Assembly (NCBI GenBank): GCA_040396955.1
Contig: JBBAWX010000006.1
Location: 1 to 64,000, forward strand
DNA from: UBA965 sp040396955
GTDB taxonomy: Bacteria > Chloroflexota > Chloroflexia > Chloroflexales > Roseiflexaceae
DNA length: 64,000 bases
Direction: 5' to 3'
Shown here: piece after piece, positions 35,572 through 43,960 of the stretch
Layout of the letters: each line of letters opens with the position of its first letter
Numbering within the stretch: the first letter of the stretch is position 1
Notes under the pieces: generated by a model
Seen by the model: the letters and a program-made list of their open reading frames with translations, nothing else
What the model was told of the DNA's origin: nothing
The model's database searches: none
Translations under genes and position numbers: made by a program

Positions 35572-38500
35572 TCATGGGGTGAGGCGTGCCGAAGCTGGTA
35601 CTCGTGGGCGGAATGTGTCGATATATTTCCCCGATTCCCGGGCCTGTTTGAGTGCGCGTAAAACGGTGCGTTCATGCACATGAAGCATTTCAGCCAGCTG
35701 TTTGACCGTCACACAGGCGTGTTGTTGTGCGGCCTGGGATACAACAAACTCGATTTGTGCGCCAAGCGTCGCCGCCTGCTGTGTGTGTTTGAGCACTAGT
35801 ATGACCGGTACAAAGTCACCCGCCTGCAATGGTTTCCCCCGTGGCGCCGTGATGTGTGGCAGGCGCCAAATGACGACTTGCTCATCAGGATACGCCACTT
35901 CACACAACACATCGACGTCTGGCAACACCGCCAAAAACCGCTGGCGCTGAAATGGATCCGGTAATTCTTGCAGGGCAGCCACCAACGCACGACCAATGCG
36001 GGCAGTGAGTGGCGCAATGTGCGCATAACGGCACCGCTGCAACACCGCCCACGCCTGCATCATCACTTCGAGCGGCGAAATCGGTTGCAGGCGGAAGTGT
36101 TCGGCATTCTCAATGGCGCTGAGTGCCTGCACAATGGCCTCGGCAATCTGCCCTGATTGATAGCAGGCCCACGCCAATTCGTGCTGCCACAACCCGACAT
36201 GATTCGCTTCTCCGTGGAGCTGACTCTGCTCAAGACGCTGCCGCCACTGTGCATCCGTTGTGCCTCGGTGCCGGTGTGTCATCATGGCCAAGCCTGCCAC
36301 CCCGACCGTATATTCGCGTAACTCGTGGTATGTGGCCACCTGATACGCCGTATCTAGCATCTCCAAGGCCTGTTCGTAGTGTGCCTGTGCCACGAGCATG
36401 CGCACATAGGCACTCGTTGCCAAGAGGCGTTGCCGCGCAAGGTGCAACGCGGTCGCCTGCTCAATCACCATTGTCACCATGCCCGTCATGGCCACAAACT
36501 GTCCATGCCGAGCATGGACCATACACAGCAACGCACCAGCCATCAGGTGAGTCAGCACCTCTCCCACCTCGAAGGTGCGTTGCCAAGCAATGCGCAAATA
36601 CTCCAGGCAGGGCTCATACGCAATCGCCGCACATTCGACGAGTCCAGCATGGTACGACAACAACGCCACCGTGCGCACATTCGCATCACCCACCAGGTTG
36701 CGAATGTGTGTTACCGTGGCACGCGCCGTAGCAATGTGACCAAGCCGGGCCAGTACATAGCTCCGCGTTAACCCGATTACCACCATTTCCAGCGCATCTG
36801 CATCCGGAGCACGGAGCCGTTCCAACCATACCATCCCTGTGGTCACTGCCCCATAATCAAGGCTGGCATAGATGAGCGCATTCACAATCTGAAATTCTAT
36901 TTTGGGCAGCTGTAACGTGCCGACTTGCAGATAAAGGTTCTCGAGGATAGCGATGGTTTCACGCGGGAATCCACCCCAGCGTAATACCAGGGCCACATGC
37001 AACATGCATTCCACGGCATGCTGTGGCGAACGGTACGAGTGTGATTTGAGGAATGCAATTGCGTGTTCTACCTCTGTCACCGGTGCACCAAACCGCGTCA
37101 ACCGGACGAGTGTCAGTGCGTGCAACCAACGAATATCCGCCGCATCACTCTGCTCGCACAACTGCTGGAGCAAGTGCAACGCACGACGAAGCCGCAGTAC
37201 ATTACCATAGCGCCACGCCAATTCGGTCACATTCACCAAGGCGGTATACGCCATGGTCACTTCCTCGAGTGCGACTGCATGCTCAACATACAACAACCCT
37301 TCACTACACTGCAAGGCATGGCGATGTGCCTGCTCACGTTGTAGGGCAGTCATCGATTCACGCACATGTTGTGGTGACCATGCCGGCGACAATTGATACC
37401 CCTGATCATCAGCCAGCAATATCCCGTGCTGGATCAACCAGGCCAGCGCCGCCGCCCCATCCACCTCAACCAGCCATTGAATGCGCGCAAACATGTCACG
37501 GCTCAGCACTTCACGCATCACCACAAACAACTGCAACACGGGCAACACCGTAACCGGATAGACCGGCAACGACCTCAGCGTTTCGCCGGTGTGTACCGCA
37601 GGTGCCAGGCGCCAGCGTCGTTGCACCCCATCCCAGGAGACCCCCTGTCGCTGAATGAACTGCATCAGCAAATAACGCACATCTTCGGGCGTATGACACG
37701 CTTCAGTCACCACATCCACCAATTCAGCGTCGTAGTCGTCGCCATTGAGCATCGTCTGAATCATGAGTTCAACGTCGTATCGCGCCAACCGTGGCACCAC
37801 GACGATTTCGCTGTTGCCCCAGTCATGGGCATGCGTACTTGTCACACAAATACCTAGTTCAAGCCCCTGTGTATAGCTGTCGAGTACTCTCAAAAAATCT
37901 TCACTCACATCATCACAAATCAACACCAACGCCACCTGCTGCGCCATGTGCTGCAACAGCGTGCGGATGATTTCTTTTTGCATCACAAAATATTCGAAAC
38001 CATCAACGCCTGCTACCGGTCCCGTGCCAATCCGCTCCATGCCCACACGATACATGGCAGGGAGCCCAGCGAGCACCGTCTGCACCAACGCCGCAAATCG
38101 CCCATCTTCACGGAGCGCCATGCTCAGTCGCTCCACAAACTCATCACCGTGATACGTACCGCGTGTTGGTCGCCCCAATAATACCCGCATATGGCGCGTT
38201 GAAGCCCGCCGAAACGCCTGGGCAATGTAAGTCTTGCCACTCCCCGAAATCCCAATGAGTTGCACGCGTTTCGCCAGTGAGCGCCCAGGTTCGACGTGGT
38301 ACCACCGCGCCTCAAGTTGATCGATGACCGTGGTATGCACATGAAACAAATTATCGTGGAAACTTTGTAAACGCTCGCGCACGCGCGACTCCAAATCATC
38401 GTGGTCACCAGATGTCGCATCACCAAGCAAAGATTGATGCATGTGCGTAAACCAGCTTGGCGCCACAGTACGCACAAATTCAGGGTTTTGTTGCAATTGC

Positions 38501-39135
38501 TTGAGGTAATCCCGGGCTGTAGCTGTCATCCCGTAGAGCGTTAATACGTATAGGTACCGCTCATGGAGCGCCACATCCCACGGGCATTCTTGCAACAGTA
38601 TGTTCAAAAAACGCACCGTGGTGACCTGTTGGATCTCGTTGGTCTGTAACTCAATGATTCGGTACAGTGTCGCAATATATCGTTCGTTCAGTTTTTGCGC
38701 ATACCACAGGCACCAGCCATACAGAGGCCGCGCCAAAAAGGCACCACGATACCGATCAACCGCCATCACCAGGTCACGGAGCGTGGCCGTTTCCGTGGTC
38801 GCTTGGAGGAACTGCTCAGCATCTACCACCACATGGATCCAAGGCGCAAGTGCTAACGTGTGCCGCGAAACCACAAGAGCATCACCCAGCCAATGCCGGA
38901 GCACAAACACCGCATTCCGGAGCACATGCGCTTGCTGCCGCTGTTCAACAAACAGCTCCCTGATGAGTTCCTGACGGCTTACCGGGCGCTGATGCACACA
39001 AAGGTAAGCGAGCACCGCCCAAGCAGCCGCAGACACGTTGTGCGCTGGAGGGGCCCCTGCGAGCACAACGTGCCCAAGCGTTTGGAATGTCCATACCACT
39101 GTCCGTTGTTTAGTCTGTAGCGGTGGTTGATCCAT
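35572..39135 (-). CDS. Giant SARP-type ATPase/TPR regulator with C-terminal HTH (copy 2)
   Basis: 1187 residues, same layout as the gene at 29079-32555. It has a winged helix plus activator domain (about 1-210), P-loop GISGSGKT (Lys301), Walker B LVLICDD (about 403-409), a TPR-like helical array (about 590-1060), an APRG(K) block and a terminal helix-turn-helix (VKQLAEMLHVHERTVLRAL, about 1147-1165). The two proteins are clearly paralogous but diverged in the TPR sensor half, so they should sense different ligands. ATG 39135 overlaps the end of the upstream kinase gene by 26 bases, giving translational coupling; a start at 39156 is also open. It is followed after 166 bases by the PrsW-like gene. 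Confidence 0.88.
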   Translation of the reverse strand: MDQPPLQTKQRTVVWTFQTLGHVVLAGAPPAHNVSAAAWAVLAYLCVHQRPVSRQELIRELFVEQRQQAHVLRNAVFVLRHWLGDALVVSRHTLALAPWIHVVVDAEQFLQATTETATLRDLVMAVDRYRGAFLARPLYGWCLWYAQKLNERYIATLYRIIELQTNEIQQVTTVRFLNILLQECPWDVALHERYLYVLTLYGMTATARDYLKQLQQNPEFVRTVAPSWFTHMHQSLLGDATSGDHDDLESRVRERLQSFHDNLFHVHTTVIDQLEARWYHVEPGRSLAKRVQLIGISGSGKTYIAQAFRRASTRHMRVLLGRPTRGTYHGDEFVERLSMALREDGRFAALVQTVLAGLPAMYRVGMERIGTGPVAGVDGFEYFVMQKEIIRTLLQHMAQQVALVLICDDVSEDFLRVLDSYTQGLELGICVTSTHAHDWGNSEIVVVPRLARYDVELMIQTMLNGDDYDAELVDVVTEACHTPEDVRYLLMQFIQRQGVSWDGVQRRWRLAPAVHTGETLRSLPVYPVTVLPVLQLFVVMREVLSRDMFARIQWLVEVDGAAALAWLIQHGILLADDQGYQLSPAWSPQHVRESMTALQREQAHRHALQCSEGLLYVEHAVALEEVTMAYTALVNVTELAWRYGNVLRLRRALHLLQQLCEQSDAADIRWLHALTLVRLTRFGAPVTEVEHAIAFLKSHSYRSPQHAVECMLHVALVLRWGGFPRETIAILENLYLQVGTLQLPKIEFQIVNALIYASLDYGAVTTGMVWLERLRAPDADALEMVVIGLTRSYVLARLGHIATARATVTHIRNLVGDANVRTVALLSYHAGLVECAAIAYEPCLEYLRIAWQRTFEVGEVLTHLMAGALLCMVHARHGQFVAMTGMVTMVIEQATALHLARQRLLATSAYVRMLVAQAHYEQALEMLDTAYQVATYHELREYTVGVAGLAMMTHRHRGTTDAQWRQRLEQSQLHGEANHVGLWQHELAWACYQSGQIAEAIVQALSAIENAEHFRLQPISPLEVMMQAWAVLQRCRYAHIAPLTARIGRALVAALQELPDPFQRQRFLAVLPDVDVLCEVAYPDEQVVIWRLPHITAPRGKPLQAGDFVPVILVLKHTQQAATLGAQIEFVVSQAAQQHACVTVKQLAEMLHVHERTVLRALKQARESGKYIDTFRPRVPASARLTP

Positions 39136-39697
39136 GCGTCTCAAATCCCGTAGCAATTGCTCGCATGATGGCGGTCAGCGAGATTTTTTGTACATCCGTC
39201 GTATCCACTTCAAGCAACGCGCCTGGTAGCGAAAGGGGCGCAACGCGCCCCGTCAATAACCGATCGCGGAGCTCTTCGGCTACGGCTGCTTCTTGGTGAC
39301 CGGGGTGACGCTGGCCACTCGCTCCGCGTTCACGATGACGCTGCCACAGTGTGGCGCCATCACAGACGACCAATACTTGCACCCACGTCACCACACACGT
39401 CGTACTCGCCGCCAAAAAACGCGGAGTGTCGCGCTCTGATTCAAAATTTCCTTCAATCACACAACTACGCCCTGCGTGTAACTCGCATTGCAACGTCAAA
39501 AACAACAAATCCATGCTGGCCTGACTGAGACGACGCGACCACGCACGATCACTCCACCCCAATGAATCAAACAGCGATTCTTTAAACATATCTTTCGTAA
39601 ACAACGGCCAGCCCAAGCGCATCGCGATGTGATGCGCTTGGGTACTTTTGCCCACGCCTGGCAATCCATTGACCACCACCACACGTGCCGATTTCAT
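39110..39697 (-). CDS. P-loop kinase-like protein
   Basis: 195 residues. The Walker A loop is GLPGVGKST (11-19); IEGNFES and a conserved RHRERGASGQRHPGH segment (about 125-139) form the lid and substrate side. It resembles small zeta-toxin or chloramphenicol-phosphotransferase-like kinases and AAA_33 domain proteins, which phosphorylate small molecules. The substrate is unknown. Its start overlaps the racemase gene stop (ATGA overlap at 39694-39697), and its end overlaps giant regulator copy 2, so it links the two blocks transcriptionally. Confidence 0.75.
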   Translation of the reverse strand: MKSARVVVVNGLPGVGKSTQAHHIAMRLGWPLFTKDMFKESLFDSLGWSDRAWSRRLSQASMDLLFLTLQCELHAGRSCVIEGNFESERDTPRFLAASTTCVVTWVQVLVVCDGATLWQRHRERGASGQRHPGHQEAAVAEELRDRLLTGRVAPLSLPGALLEVDTTDVQKISLTAIMRAIATGFETHGSTTATD

Positions 39698-40803
39698 GGT
39701 CGCACAACCAACCGATCAACCGTCACCGCATCGAGGTACTCTGCATCGATCTCGGCGCCACTCGCAATGCCTGTGGGCACGCTCAACGTGCTATCAGCAT
39801 TCAACGTGAAGGGATTGGTCACAATGTCACGCGTGTAATACCGTGCATTGGCACTGACATCCCCGGGCAACATGAAGTTGGGTAAGCTTGCCAATGCGAC
39901 ATTGGCTGCTCGCCCAATGCCGGTCTCGAGCATGCCACCACACCACACCGGGATATCGGCTGCTTTGGCCATGTCGTGAATCTGTTTGGAGGCCGCAAAT
40001 CCACCCACACGCGCCGGCTTGACGTTGATGACCCCACAGGCACGGAGCTCGATGGCCCAGCGCGCATGCTCGGGTGAGACGATGCTTTCGTCGAGACAAA
40101 TGGGCGTGCGCAGTGCGCGCTGCAACTTGGCATGGTCGATGATGTCGTCGTGCGCCAACGGTTGCTCGATGAGGAGCAAGCCGAATTCATCGAGCTCGGC
40201 TAGGTGTTCCGCATCATCGAGGGTGTAGATGCTGTTGGCGTCCACTTGTAGCAACAAATTGGGCCACGTTTCACGGACGGCGCGAGTTGGTTCGATGTCC
40301 CAACCCGGCTTGATTTTCAATTTGATACGCTGATAACCGTCAGCAATGTAGGCATCAACCACTTTCAACAACGTGTCAATATCGGGTTGAATACCGACAC
40401 TGACCCCCACACGAATGCGGTCACGTACCCCGCCCAACATGTGTTGCAAGCTCTCTTTGCGGGCATGTCCAAACCAGTCCCAAACCGCAAATTCGAGGCC
40501 TGCTTGAGCCATGCGATTGGCTCGTACCGGCGCAAAAATCCGCTGCACATCGCTTGGCTCGACGATTTCCTGGCGCATCAACATGGGCGCCAAGATGTCG
40601 TGCACCATCGTTTTCACGGTGCTCGTGGTCTCTTCGTTGTACCATGGCCCCGGCCCCACTGGTGCTTCACCCCAACCCGTAAGACCATCAGCCCAGATCC
40701 GCATGATGACCGCATGGCTACCCTCTTCGCGCCAGCCACTCGTTTCAAATGGCGTGACATAGGGCAAATGAATCTGACGTATTTCGACCTGTTCGATGCG
40801 CAT
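39694..40803 (-). CDS. Enolase-superfamily N-succinylamino-acid racemase / o-succinylbenzoate synthase
   Basis: 369 residues. The catalytic lysines K161/K163 (KxK) and K262, and the magnesium ligands D188, E213 and D238, fall at almost exactly the numbering known for N-acyl/N-succinylamino-acid racemases. The same fold makes o-succinylbenzoate in menaquinone synthesis, and many members do both. No other men gene is near, and a GNAT gene 3 bases upstream is the known partner in D-amino-acid to L-amino-acid conversion by succinylation, racemisation and desuccinylation. The racemase role is therefore favoured. Confidence 0.9.
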   Translation of the reverse strand: MRIEQVEIRQIHLPYVTPFETSGWREEGSHAVIMRIWADGLTGWGEAPVGPGPWYNEETTSTVKTMVHDILAPMLMRQEIVEPSDVQRIFAPVRANRMAQAGLEFAVWDWFGHARKESLQHMLGGVRDRIRVGVSVGIQPDIDTLLKVVDAYIADGYQRIKLKIKPGWDIEPTRAVRETWPNLLLQVDANSIYTLDDAEHLAELDEFGLLLIEQPLAHDDIIDHAKLQRALRTPICLDESIVSPEHARWAIELRACGVINVKPARVGGFAASKQIHDMAKAADIPVWCGGMLETGIGRAANVALASLPNFMLPGDVSANARYYTRDIVTNPFTLNADSTLSVPTGIASGAEIDAEYLDAVTVDRLVVRP

Positions 40804-40806
40804 CGC

Positions 40807-41646
40807 TTACCTCCGTTCGTGCGCTGGCACAAGGATGTAGTTCCATCCTTTGTCAGGAATTGACACACAATCTACGACCTGGTACCCGGCGGCAAACGCC
40901 GCCTCAAAGTAACGTCGTTGCATCTGGCGCCAGGCTTGCAGACGACGCACGTCATGCGTACGAAGCAAGGCCAACTGCTCCGGCAACGGGATGCCCACCG
41001 GTCGTCCATCCCACGTCGGCATCTGGTCCGCATGCGGCATATTATCGCTGACGTGCACCGGAATTGTTATCTCGTTTGCCTGCCACAACGGGTAATTACC
41101 CGCTAGATGTGTCTCGACACGCGTCGACTGCAACATCCAATCAACTTGCAGGCGATCGGAGGGCGCACCTGCGTTGAGCTGATCGGTCATTTCGCCATAC
41201 ACATCACGCTTGTAGGTGGTACTCGTACCACCGAGGCGGTGAATGTTGAAACTGCCGTTGACAATTTGCAGGGGGTCGTACGTCCACGTCATAATATCGG
41301 TCTGGCCATGGCGGATGAGTGTTTCGCGTTGCGCGCGTTTCAACTTTAGACCAATATCACGTCCCTGGTAGGCTGGTAACACCCCCACAATGTGGCTACA
41401 GTACTTCAAGCGCGCCGGCTCACCGTAGATGCCATACCAGCCCAGTGCAAACCCGACCATCCCATGTGCTTCGTCCACACGATCGGTGTCGTAGGCGCCG
41501 AGGAGCACACATTCGTTGGTCGCCCACGTAATCAACACGTGTGTGGGGATGATTTCGTCGGCACTATTGCCCCATATTTCACGATGTACCCGCTGGATGT
41601 CGGCACATCCTGAGAGCGTTTCAATGGGCCGAATCACGATCGACAT
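40807..41646 (-). CDS. GNAT N-acyltransferase, partner of the racemase
   Basis: 279 residues. GNAT features: HIVGVLPAYQGRDIGLKLKRAQRE (about 85-108) is the acyl-CoA pyrophosphate loop, followed by TWTYDPLQIVNGSFNIHRLGGTSTTYKRDVYG, the pattern of the subgroup encoded beside N-succinylamino-acid racemases. It probably succinylates the amino group of D-amino acids from succinyl-CoA. It ends 3 bases before the racemase start. The matching N-succinyl-L-amino-acid hydrolase is not in this window, unless the distant M42 peptidase serves. Confidence 0.85.
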   Translation of the reverse strand: MSIVIRPIETLSGCADIQRVHREIWGNSADEIIPTHVLITWATNECVLLGAYDTDRVDEAHGMVGFALGWYGIYGEPARLKYCSHIVGVLPAYQGRDIGLKLKRAQRETLIRHGQTDIMTWTYDPLQIVNGSFNIHRLGGTSTTYKRDVYGEMTDQLNAGAPSDRLQVDWMLQSTRVETHLAGNYPLWQANEITIPVHVSDNMPHADQMPTWDGRPVGIPLPEQLALLRTHDVRRLQAWRQMQRRYFEAAFAAGYQVVDCVSIPDKGWNYILVPAHERR

Positions 41647-41659
41647 GATCCACCTTTTT

Positions 41660-42277
41660 CTATGGATTGGGACGCTTCAACTCTGCCAACCAAGGTCGAT
41701 GTGTGGCATTATGACAAACATCATCGAACAACGGCCCTGCATCGGCCTCGCTCACCAATGCACTCAACTTGACGTACACCGCATAACCGTTGGCAAAACA
41801 AATCGTGGGCACTCCGAAGCACTGATAGGTGGCTCTCGCATATTCATGATCACCCTGGAGCACCGCAAGCAGGCTACGATCGGCCACATCGTGCTGATAT
41901 CGTGCCATGTCGATGCCCGTGCCTCGGGCAATCTCGGCGAGGAGCTGCCGGTCGTGGATGTCATGGTTTGCTTCGTGACGCGCATCATAAACCGCACGGC
42001 GAAACTGCTGAAACGCCCCGACATCTTGGCGTCGTACCGCCTCCGTCGCCCAAAATGCGTTCAGCCCCCGATATTTGTTCCACCCATTGAAACCCGCATA
42101 ATCGGTTTCTTGCTCCCACAACCGCCAATCACTCTCGGCAGGCACATTGACCTGCTCGAGTGAAAAATAACGCCAGTCAATCGTGACATCGGGACGTTGC
42201 GCCACCACCACGTCAAGCCAACGTGATGCGCGCCAAGCAAACGGACATAAATAGTCAAAAAATACGGAAATATGCAT
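41660..42277 (-). CDS. DsbA-like thioredoxin-fold oxidoreductase (FrnE/HCCA isomerase type)
   Basis: 205 residues. The DsbA-family N-terminus HISVFFDYLCPFAWRAS (about 2-18) has a single Cys where a CxxC pair would be, as in 2-hydroxychromene-2-carboxylate isomerases and some FrnE-like proteins. The helical insert and cis-Pro loop GVPTICF (about 156-162) are present. It is cytoplasmic and may use glutathione or another thiol, or act on a small aromatic. The second Cys being absent argues against disulfide exchange. ATG 42277 is preferred to GTG 42286. It lies 13 bases before the GNAT gene, so it may be part of the same operon. Confidence 0.8.
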   Translation of the reverse strand: MHISVFFDYLCPFAWRASRWLDVVVAQRPDVTIDWRYFSLEQVNVPAESDWRLWEQETDYAGFNGWNKYRGLNAFWATEAVRRQDVGAFQQFRRAVYDARHEANHDIHDRQLLAEIARGTGIDMARYQHDVADRSLLAVLQGDHEYARATYQCFGVPTICFANGYAVYVKLSALVSEADAGPLFDDVCHNATHRPWLAELKRPNP

Positions 42278-42309
42278 TGTGTCCACTCTTTACAATAGAT
42301 GCTGCGCAT

Positions 42310-42332
42310 AGTATACCGTACTCGGGTATACT
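42310..42332 (-). other. Palindrome upstream of the DsbA-like gene
   Basis: AGTATACC and GGTATACT are perfect 8-bp inverted repeats around a 7-base centre, 33 bases before ATG 42277. The minus-strand half holds a TATACT that could serve as -10. It may be an operator overlapping a promoter, or an inefficient terminator of the preceding kinase is excluded because that gene lies downstream in reading direction only on the opposite side. Confidence 0.4.
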
Positions 42333-42347
42333 CCGCATCCCCCACTC

Positions 42348-43844
42348 CTACAGCGGGATGTCGACCATGCGGTCATAGAGCGCTTTTTGGCGGTGCATGG
42401 CCTGTTGATAGCACCGATGTGCATCCGGATTAGGATGAAATGCTTGGGTGAGGGGAGTCGGGAGTGCATCGAGTGTCGCGATGACTCCAAGGCTTCGCAA
42501 TGCCAACAAAGCCACGCCACGGGCCGTCGCTTCCCCAATAGGTGAGGCATAGACCGTACGCCCCAACGCATCAGCGCACATCTGCATCCAGGCTGGCGAA
42601 TGGAGCAATGCGCCCCCGCTCGCCACCACTCGTTGTTCGGCGTGTGTGGGCAAGGCAGCCATCATGGCCGCCACCCGCAGAGCGACGCTTTCGAGGGCTG
42701 CCCGCAAAATGTCAACCGGGGCCGTATGTAGCCGTAGACCATGAATGGTTGCTTGAGCATCACCTGCCCAGCCCGGGCTGCGCTCGCCAGCCCACAACGG
42801 CAATACGGTCAGACCGTGGCTATCAGGAGCATATGCCGCCAATAGACGCTCGAGATCGGCCCCGTGAGCCGGCATCTGCAGGGTTTCGGTCACCCATTGA
42901 TAGACATTGCCCCCTTCGCTCATGGCCCCACCAACGAGCGCCGTATGACGATCGATGCGGTAACTCCACAGCCCAAAGGGCGGTTCTGGTCGCCCAGGCA
43001 TGGCCACCCGCACCGCACCCGTCGTACCAATGGTCAACGCCACCTGGCGCACATCAACACACCCACTTCCCACATTGGCGGCCGCACCGTCGCCGATAGC
43101 CGGGTACCATGGTACCGTTGCAAGGTGGGGCCAACGATGTGCCCACTCCGGCAGCAAGCCGATGTGTCCGGCATCGACATCCACCAATGTTCCCAGCTGG
43201 TCGGCACTCAGTGCCAACACCCCCTGCCAGGTGGTATCCCAGCTGAGCGTCGCCACATGCAACAACCCGGTCCAGGCAGCGGCGCTCAATGAGACCCGAT
43301 TCACGCCGAATAACTGCCAATCGATGTACTCGCCGAAGGTCACCCAACGTGCTGCCGCACGCCATTCATGTGCGCACCGATGCTGAAGCCAATGTAGCCG
43401 TGCCGGCCAATAGTTGGGCCGGAGCATACACCCGGTGCGCCGATGCACCTCCTGCTCTGCATACATACTCCGGAGCCACACGGCCGATGCATCACTCTGG
43501 GTATCGGCATAGGTGCGGAGCGGTCCCACTGCACGCCCCTCAGCGTCGAGCCCGACCATGGTGGTTGCCATGGTGTCGATGGCGACCGCTGCCACTCGAT
43601 TCACACTCGGCCCCAGCAACGCAACCACCTCGTCGATGACCGCCACACACAACCCGAACAACTCGTCAACATCGATTTCGGCACTCCCCTGTAGGTCACT
43701 GTGCACCGCAATACTTCGGCGCGCTTCCACGCCATTGACCTGACGAGCACCCGCATCAAAACACAATAAACGCACCGAACTCGTGCCCACATCGAGCGTC
43801 AACACGAACGGAGATAGCGCATCGCGCAGATCGATGTTTTGCAT
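42348..43844 (-). CDS. FGGY-family carbohydrate kinase (gluconokinase-like)
   Basis: 498 residues. DVGTSSVRLLCFD (about 16-28), IDTMATTMVGLD (about 85-96), GDGAAANVGSGC (about 253), TIGTTGAVRVA (about 272-282) and the ADP-side VVASGGALLHSPAWMQMCADALGR (about 425-448) are the FGGY marks. The N-terminus with GTSSVR is typical of the gluconokinase branch; xylulose or another pentose substrate is possible. ATG 43844, with GTGGAG upstream, replaces the longer frame from 43952. It lies 70 bases upstream of the DsbA-like gene; a palindrome stands between them. Confidence 0.85.
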   Translation of the reverse strand: MQNIDLRDALSPFVLTLDVGTSSVRLLCFDAGARQVNGVEARRSIAVHSDLQGSAEIDVDELFGLCVAVIDEVVALLGPSVNRVAAVAIDTMATTMVGLDAEGRAVGPLRTYADTQSDASAVWLRSMYAEQEVHRRTGCMLRPNYWPARLHWLQHRCAHEWRAAARWVTFGEYIDWQLFGVNRVSLSAAAWTGLLHVATLSWDTTWQGVLALSADQLGTLVDVDAGHIGLLPEWAHRWPHLATVPWYPAIGDGAAANVGSGCVDVRQVALTIGTTGAVRVAMPGRPEPPFGLWSYRIDRHTALVGGAMSEGGNVYQWVTETLQMPAHGADLERLLAAYAPDSHGLTVLPLWAGERSPGWAGDAQATIHGLRLHTAPVDILRAALESVALRVAAMMAALPTHAEQRVVASGGALLHSPAWMQMCADALGRTVYASPIGEATARGVALLALRSLGVIATLDALPTPLTQAFHPNPDAHRCYQQAMHRQKALYDRMVDIPL

Positions 43845-43901
43845 GAATGGCTCCACATGATGACGACAAACGGTATTTCGTTGCTCGTGCCAATTATGCC
43901 A

Positions 43902-43929
43902 CACCCCCGCCCCAAGTGGGGCAGGGGTG
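43902..43929 (-). terminator. GC-rich hairpin downstream of htrA
   Basis: CACCCC-GCCCC with complement GGGGC-GGGGTG, one mismatch, AAGT loop, located 32 bases past the HtrA stop on the minus strand. No clear T run follows. Confidence 0.5.
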
Positions 43930-43960
43930 CGACGCATCACCAGACAAAACACATCTCGGC

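Noticed and set aside
42298..42345. Terminator of the FGGY kinase gene
   Set aside because: The palindrome has no T run and lies at the start of the DsbA-like gene; an operator or promoter element is the better reading.
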